A stretch of 64,000 nucleotides of DNA, from positions 89,835-153,834 of the forward strand of contig JAEPMA010000009.1 of assembly GCA_017644185.1 (NCBI GenBank), in the 5' to 3' direction. Numbering within the stretch: the stretch's first letter is position 1; the number at the start of each line of letters is the position of its first letter. The position numbers and the translations under genes are program-made. The DNA is from Rhodospirillales bacterium. GTDB taxonomy: Bacteria; Pseudomonadota; Alphaproteobacteria; Rhodospirillales; Casp-alpha2. The notes below the pieces were generated by a model that saw only the letters and a program-made list of their open reading frames with translations, had not been told where the DNA came from and made no database searches. Shown here piece after piece: positions 61,081-64,000 of the stretch.

Positions 61081-61356
61081 CTATGAGTCGGTTCCCGTAC
61101 GCAATCGGGCCGGCGCCTGCTGTTGCCAGGACTCGCGGATAACCCGGTTCCGGTGATCGATTTCGTCGACGATATTGCAGGCACTCTTGTGGACTTGCAG
61201 GGCGCCGCAACTCTCCGGGCAAGGCACGTCGGCCCTGCCCGGTTCGTAGCGCCTGGAGCACCGATAGCAGATCGTCGCGGCATCGCTGAACAGCTTCTCT
61301 GCGACGTCCCTCATATCGTTGAGGCTCATGACCATCTTGGCGCTCCAGGATTTCAT
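61081..61356 (-). CDS. Cys-rich small protein in the chemotaxis operon
   Basis: Not recognised. A 91-residue protein with a helical N terminus and a Cys cluster 'CYRCSRRYEPGRADVPCPESC' plus one more Cys in 'HKSACNIVDEIDHRNRVIRE', which could bind zinc or iron. It follows the MCP stop closely: GAGG of the ribosome site overlaps the MCP TGA. ATG 61356 is preferred; TTG 61362 is possible. Being last in cheR-PAS-MCP suggests an accessory sensor or adaptor role. Confidence 0.65.
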   Translation of the reverse strand: MKSWSAKMVMSLNDMRDVAEKLFSDAATICYRCSRRYEPGRADVPCPESCGALQVHKSACNIVDEIDHRNRVIRESWQQQAPARLRTGTDS

Positions 61357-61364
61357 CTTCAACC

Positions 61365-62519
61365 TCAGACCACGCTGCGCGCGGCGGTGATGAACTCGTC
61401 GACGACGGTCCGCAGTTTTTCGGACTGTTGCGAGAGCTCCTGGGCGGCGGCGTTGACTTCGGAGGCATTGTTGCCGGTCTCGTCCGCCGAAGACGACACT
61501 TCGACGATATTGGACGTGACCTCGCGCGTCCCTTCCGACGCCTGTTCGATGCTGCGCGTGATTTCGTTGGTCGCGGCGCTTTGCTCTTCGACGGCCGCGG
61601 CTACCGTTGCGTTGGCGTCCTCGATTTCCTTCACCTTGGTCGCGATATTGCCGATACCGCTGACGGTGGTATCGGTCGCGCTTTGGATATTTTTGACGAA
61701 GCCATCGATCTGGTCGGTCGCCTTGGCGGTCTGCTGTGCCAGCGCCTTGACCTCGGAGGCAACGACGGCAAAGCCCTTACCGGCTTCGCCAGCGCGTGCC
61801 GCCTCGATCGTCGCGTTGAGCGCCAACAGATTGGTCTGAGAGGCGATCTCGTTGATCAGGCTGACCGTCTTGGTGATTTCCTTGGTCGCTTCCTCAAGCA
61901 GGCTCACCTTCGACGACACGTCGTCCGAAACATGAGAGGCCTCGCTCGCGACTTTCGATGCGAGCGTGACCTGGCTGCTGATCTCGGAGATCGAGGCGGT
62001 CAGCTCTTCCGCCGAGGCCGCCACGGTCTGCAGGTTGACGGAGGCCTCTTCGGCGGCCGCCGCGACCGTGTTCGACATCTCGCTGGTGCCACGGGCGAGA
62101 TTGCTCATCGTTTCCGACGACACCGACAGTTCGGTCGCCGCGCTCGACACGGTGCCGACAACGCTGCCGACGGTTTCCTCGAAGTTCATCGTCAGGGTGT
62201 TGAAGTTGTTGACCTTGGTCTGGATCGCATCCAACGCACCGTTCACCGTGTGGGTGGCGTTCAGGAACGCGCCCTGCATGCTGGTTTCGATAATCTTGCG
62301 GAAGTACTTGTTCTGGCTCACATGATCCATGCACGCTGCGGATTCACGCATGTACGCATCGCAACGGTCAATCAGGTCGTTGATCGAATACAGCAGCTCC
62401 CCAAGATCGCCGTCTTCGGTGATATTGATGATCCGTGCCTCGAAATCGCCGGCCGCCGCGCGTTTTACTATTGCGAGGGCATCGGCGATGCTGGTTTCGT
62501 GGGTTTGGGAATCTAACAT
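61365..62519 (-). CDS. Soluble methyl-accepting chemotaxis protein
   Basis: A 384-residue receptor with no membrane segment. The N-terminal part (about 1-110) resembles an Aer-like HAMP/linker region, and the remainder is a signalling coiled coil. The hairpin tip is '[45 protein letters not shown]', which binds CheW and CheA. It starts 4 bp after the PAS-protein stop. Together the PAS protein and this receptor look like a split Aer aerotaxis or energy-taxis system. Start ATG 62519 has GGAG about 9 nt upstream. Confidence 0.92.
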   Translation of the reverse strand: MLDSQTHETSIADALAIVKRAAAGDFEARIINITEDGDLGELLYSINDLIDRCDAYMRESAACMDHVSQNKYFRKIIETSMQGAFLNATHTVNGALDAIQTKVNNFNTLTMNFEETVGSVVGTVSSAATELSVSSETMSNLARGTSEMSNTVAAAAEEASVNLQTVAASAEELTASISEISSQVTLASKVASEASHVSDDVSSKVSLLEEATKEITKTVSLINEIASQTNLLALNATIEAARAGEAGKGFAVVASEVKALAQQTAKATDQIDGFVKNIQSATDTTVSGIGNIATKVKEIEDANATVAAAVEEQSAATNEITRSIEQASEGTREVTSNIVEVSSSADETGNNASEVNAAAQELSQQSEKLRTVVDEFITAARSVV

Positions 62520-62523
62520 CGTT

Positions 62524-63060
62524 CTATACTCCGAGAGAGAACATGAGTTCGTTGAAGCCGGTCTTCTTTTCCGCAAGCAGGTCTTCGATGACCTTGGTCG
62601 ACGCCGCGAGACCTTCTTTGGGGCTCGGGTTCTGCTTTTCGATCGTGCTCAGCTGCTTGTAGAGCGGGATGATGTGGCTGTTCAGCACTTCGCGGTTCGG
62701 CACGCGCCGGTTCGAGTGATAGCCGACGATATTGCCGCTGCCGTCCCGGCTCGGGGTTACGTGGGCAAACACCCAGTAATGGTCGCCGTTAGCGGACCGG
62801 TTCATGACGTACGCGAAAATCTCGCTGCCGCCCTTGATCGTCCGCCACAGCAGGTCGAACACGGCACGCGGCATATCCGGGTGACGCACGATGTTGTGCT
62901 GGACGTTCATGCAGTCTTTTTCGCCCAGATCGGCGAGGCGGTAGAAACAACGGTTGCCATAGACGATCTTGCCGTCCAGGTCCGTCTTGGAAACGATAAT
63001 CTCATCCGGATCGAACGTCCGTTCGTGACCGGTGACCGTTACGTTGTCTGATTTTGCCAT
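62524..63060 (-). CDS. PAS-domain sensor, Aer N-terminal-like
   Basis: A 178-residue protein with one PAS domain (about residues 15-125): '[27 protein letters not shown]', '[48 protein letters not shown]'. This matches the FAD-binding PAS of Aer, including the 'RHPDMP' motif. A C-terminal helical tail probably contacts the MCP encoded next. FAD binding would make it sense redox state or oxygen indirectly. AAGGAA precedes ATG 63060. Confidence 0.9.
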   Translation of the reverse strand: MAKSDNVTVTGHERTFDPDEIIVSKTDLDGKIVYGNRCFYRLADLGEKDCMNVQHNIVRHPDMPRAVFDLLWRTIKGGSEIFAYVMNRSANGDHYWVFAHVTPSRDGSGNIVGYHSNRRVPNREVLNSHIIPLYKQLSTIEKQNPSPKEGLAASTKVIEDLLAEKKTGFNELMFSLGV

Positions 63061-63139
63061 CTTCAATTCCTTCACTCTTGTTCCAGTGCCGACTGAGCGT
63101 CGGGTTATTGCTATTGCTCAAAACAATCCGATTTTCTGT

Positions 63140-63925
63140 TCAACTGACTGCCACACCCTCGACCTTCATCGCTTCCGGCATGCCGTACGCGCCGCGCATA
63201 CCCGGGATCGGCTGCAATTCCGTCTCGAGACCGAGGATCGTCTCCGCCGCGCCCAGAAACAGCACCCCGTCTGGCGCCAATACTTTTGCGAGCCGGTTGA
63301 GCACCTTGGTTTTGGTGTCCTTGTCGAAATAGATCAGGACGTTGCGGCAGAAGATGATGTCGAAGGTGCCGAATTTCTTGGGGTCCTCGAGCAGGTTGAA
63401 CTCGGCAAACTTCACCATGTCACGGATCTCTTTGTTGACCTGCCATTTGGCGTCGACCTTCCCGAAGTACTTGAGCAGCATCTGGATGCTCATCCCGCGC
63501 TGCACTTCGAACTGGGTGTAGATCCCCTCCTTGGCACGGGCCAACGCCTCACGCGACAGGTCGGTACCGAAGATCTCAATATTCCATCCCTGGAACTTTT
63601 CCTTTTCCTCACCGAACACCATGGCAATCGAGTAGGGCTCCTGGCCGGTTGACGCAGCCGCACTCCAGATCCTCAACTTGCGTTTAGAGGCGCGCGCATT
63701 CTGGAAATACGGCAGCGATGCACTGCGCATCTGTTCAAACGGTTTGGTGTCACGGAAAAACAGTGACTCGTTTGTCGTCATCACTTCGATGATCTCGTCG
63801 CCGAGCCCCGGGCTTGTGCCGGCGCGCAGCTTGCTGACGAGCGTTTCAACACTGTCCAGTTCATAACGCCGCACGATCGGCATCAGCCGGTTTTCGAGGA
63901 GGTATGCCTTTTCCTCGCCGAGCAC
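63140..63925 (-). CDS. cheR: Chemotaxis protein methyltransferase CheR
   Basis: A 261-residue CheR that methylates receptor glutamates with SAM. 'IIEVMTTNESLFFRDTKPFEQM', 'LRIWSAAASTGQEPYSIAMVF' (SAM loop) and 'FDIIFCRNVLIYFDKDTKTKVLNRLAKVLAPDGVLFLGAAET' are diagnostic. The N terminus is short: 'VLGEEKAYLLENRLMPIVRRY' lacks about 20 residues usually present. An upstream in-frame TAG limits the start to GTG 63952 or GTG 63925; the latter has GGGGGAGG 4 nt before it. It heads the operon with the PAS and MCP genes. Confidence 0.93.
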   Translation of the reverse strand: MLGEEKAYLLENRLMPIVRRYELDSVETLVSKLRAGTSPGLGDEIIEVMTTNESLFFRDTKPFEQMRSASLPYFQNARASKRKLRIWSAAASTGQEPYSIAMVFGEEKEKFQGWNIEIFGTDLSREALARAKEGIYTQFEVQRGMSIQMLLKYFGKVDAKWQVNKEIRDMVKFAEFNLLEDPKKFGTFDIIFCRNVLIYFDKDTKTKVLNRLAKVLAPDGVLFLGAAETILGLETELQPIPGMRGAYGMPEAMKVEGVAVS

Positions 63926-63981
63926 TGATCCTCCCCCACTGAATTGGTCCACCGGCTATGATAGGAAACGGAGGATCAAAG

Positions 63982-64000
63982 ATGGCAACCAAACGACACA
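63982..64000 (+). CDS. Start of a gene running out of the window
   Basis: ATG at 63982 preceded by GGAGGATCAAAG, a strong ribosome site, begins 'MATKRH' before the window ends. It is divergent from cheR with about 56 bp between starts. Product cannot be told. Confidence 0.4.

Noticed and set aside
61428..62516. Plus-strand frame opposite the MCP
   Set aside because: Antisense of the MCP coiled coil, giving Arg/Leu/Gly-rich periodic sequence.

Overview
The window reads as a chromosomal segment of a GC-rich alphaproteobacterium, most like a marine or halotolerant Rhodospirillales-type lineage. This rests on a full Sox thiosulfate oxidation cluster of the Paracoccus/Pseudaminobacter type, an ectABC-ask ectoine operon with EctR, two families of extragenic palindromic repeats of a kind common in that class, and marine organosulfur genes (xsc, sauS). 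Genes are densely packed with many 4-bp start/stop overlaps. I saw no rRNA, tRNA, CRISPR array, transposase, integrase or phage gene.

Layout. 1-2.3 kb: end of a class II aldolase, then an AhpD-like protein and an Old Yellow Enzyme in one operon. 2.4-7.1 kb: ectoine operon ectA-ectB-ectC-ask (minus) with divergent ectR. 7.1-8.3 kb: ATP-grasp protein. 8.4-12 kb: acylating aldehyde dehydrogenase (SauS-like) followed by both subunits of a succinyl-CoA-synthetase-like CoA ligase. 12.1-16.8 kb: zinc uptake, znuC-znuB-zur-zevA-zevB against znuA with a Zur box between. 16.8-18 kb: GFA-family and CmcJ-like proteins. 18.3-31.4 kb: sox cluster (soxR, soxCD, soxW, soxV, soxXYZAB, soxS, soxF, an MBL-fold protein, soxT). 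31.5-38.3 kb: DehI-like protein, membrane-anchored glutamate-synthase-like protein, gamma-glutamyltransferase, DUF1028 protein, GMC oxidoreductase. 38.4-43.6 kb: sulfotransferase, FkbM methyltransferase, response regulator, xsc and a ketopantoate-reductase-like gene. 43.9-49.8 kb: GT-C-like membrane protein, BaiN-type flavoprotein, cupin and a single-polypeptide EgtB-EgtD fusion for ergothioneine. 50-55 kb: SulP transporter and a MarR-controlled EmrAB-type pump. 55.2-60.7 kb: Dpp/Opp-type ABC importer. 60.8-64 kb: a small membrane ORF and a chemotaxis operon (cheR, PAS protein, soluble MCP, Cys-rich protein).

How it fits together. Sulfur is the theme. The CoA ligase plus SauS at 8.4-12 kb and Xsc at 40.4 kb would together turn sulfoacetate into sulfoacetyl-CoA, then sulfoacetaldehyde, then acetyl phosphate and sulfite. 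The Sox system in the same window oxidises inorganic sulfur to sulfate, a SulP permease could move sulfate, and EgtBD makes a sulfur-containing antioxidant. Ectoine synthesis provides osmoprotection. Long inverted repeats with about 30 bp between half-site centres precede both soxXYZAB and soxCD and are good candidates for SoxR operators. Functions of the CoA ligase, the MBL-fold protein, the reductase beside xsc and several orphan genes are inferred from family and context only.
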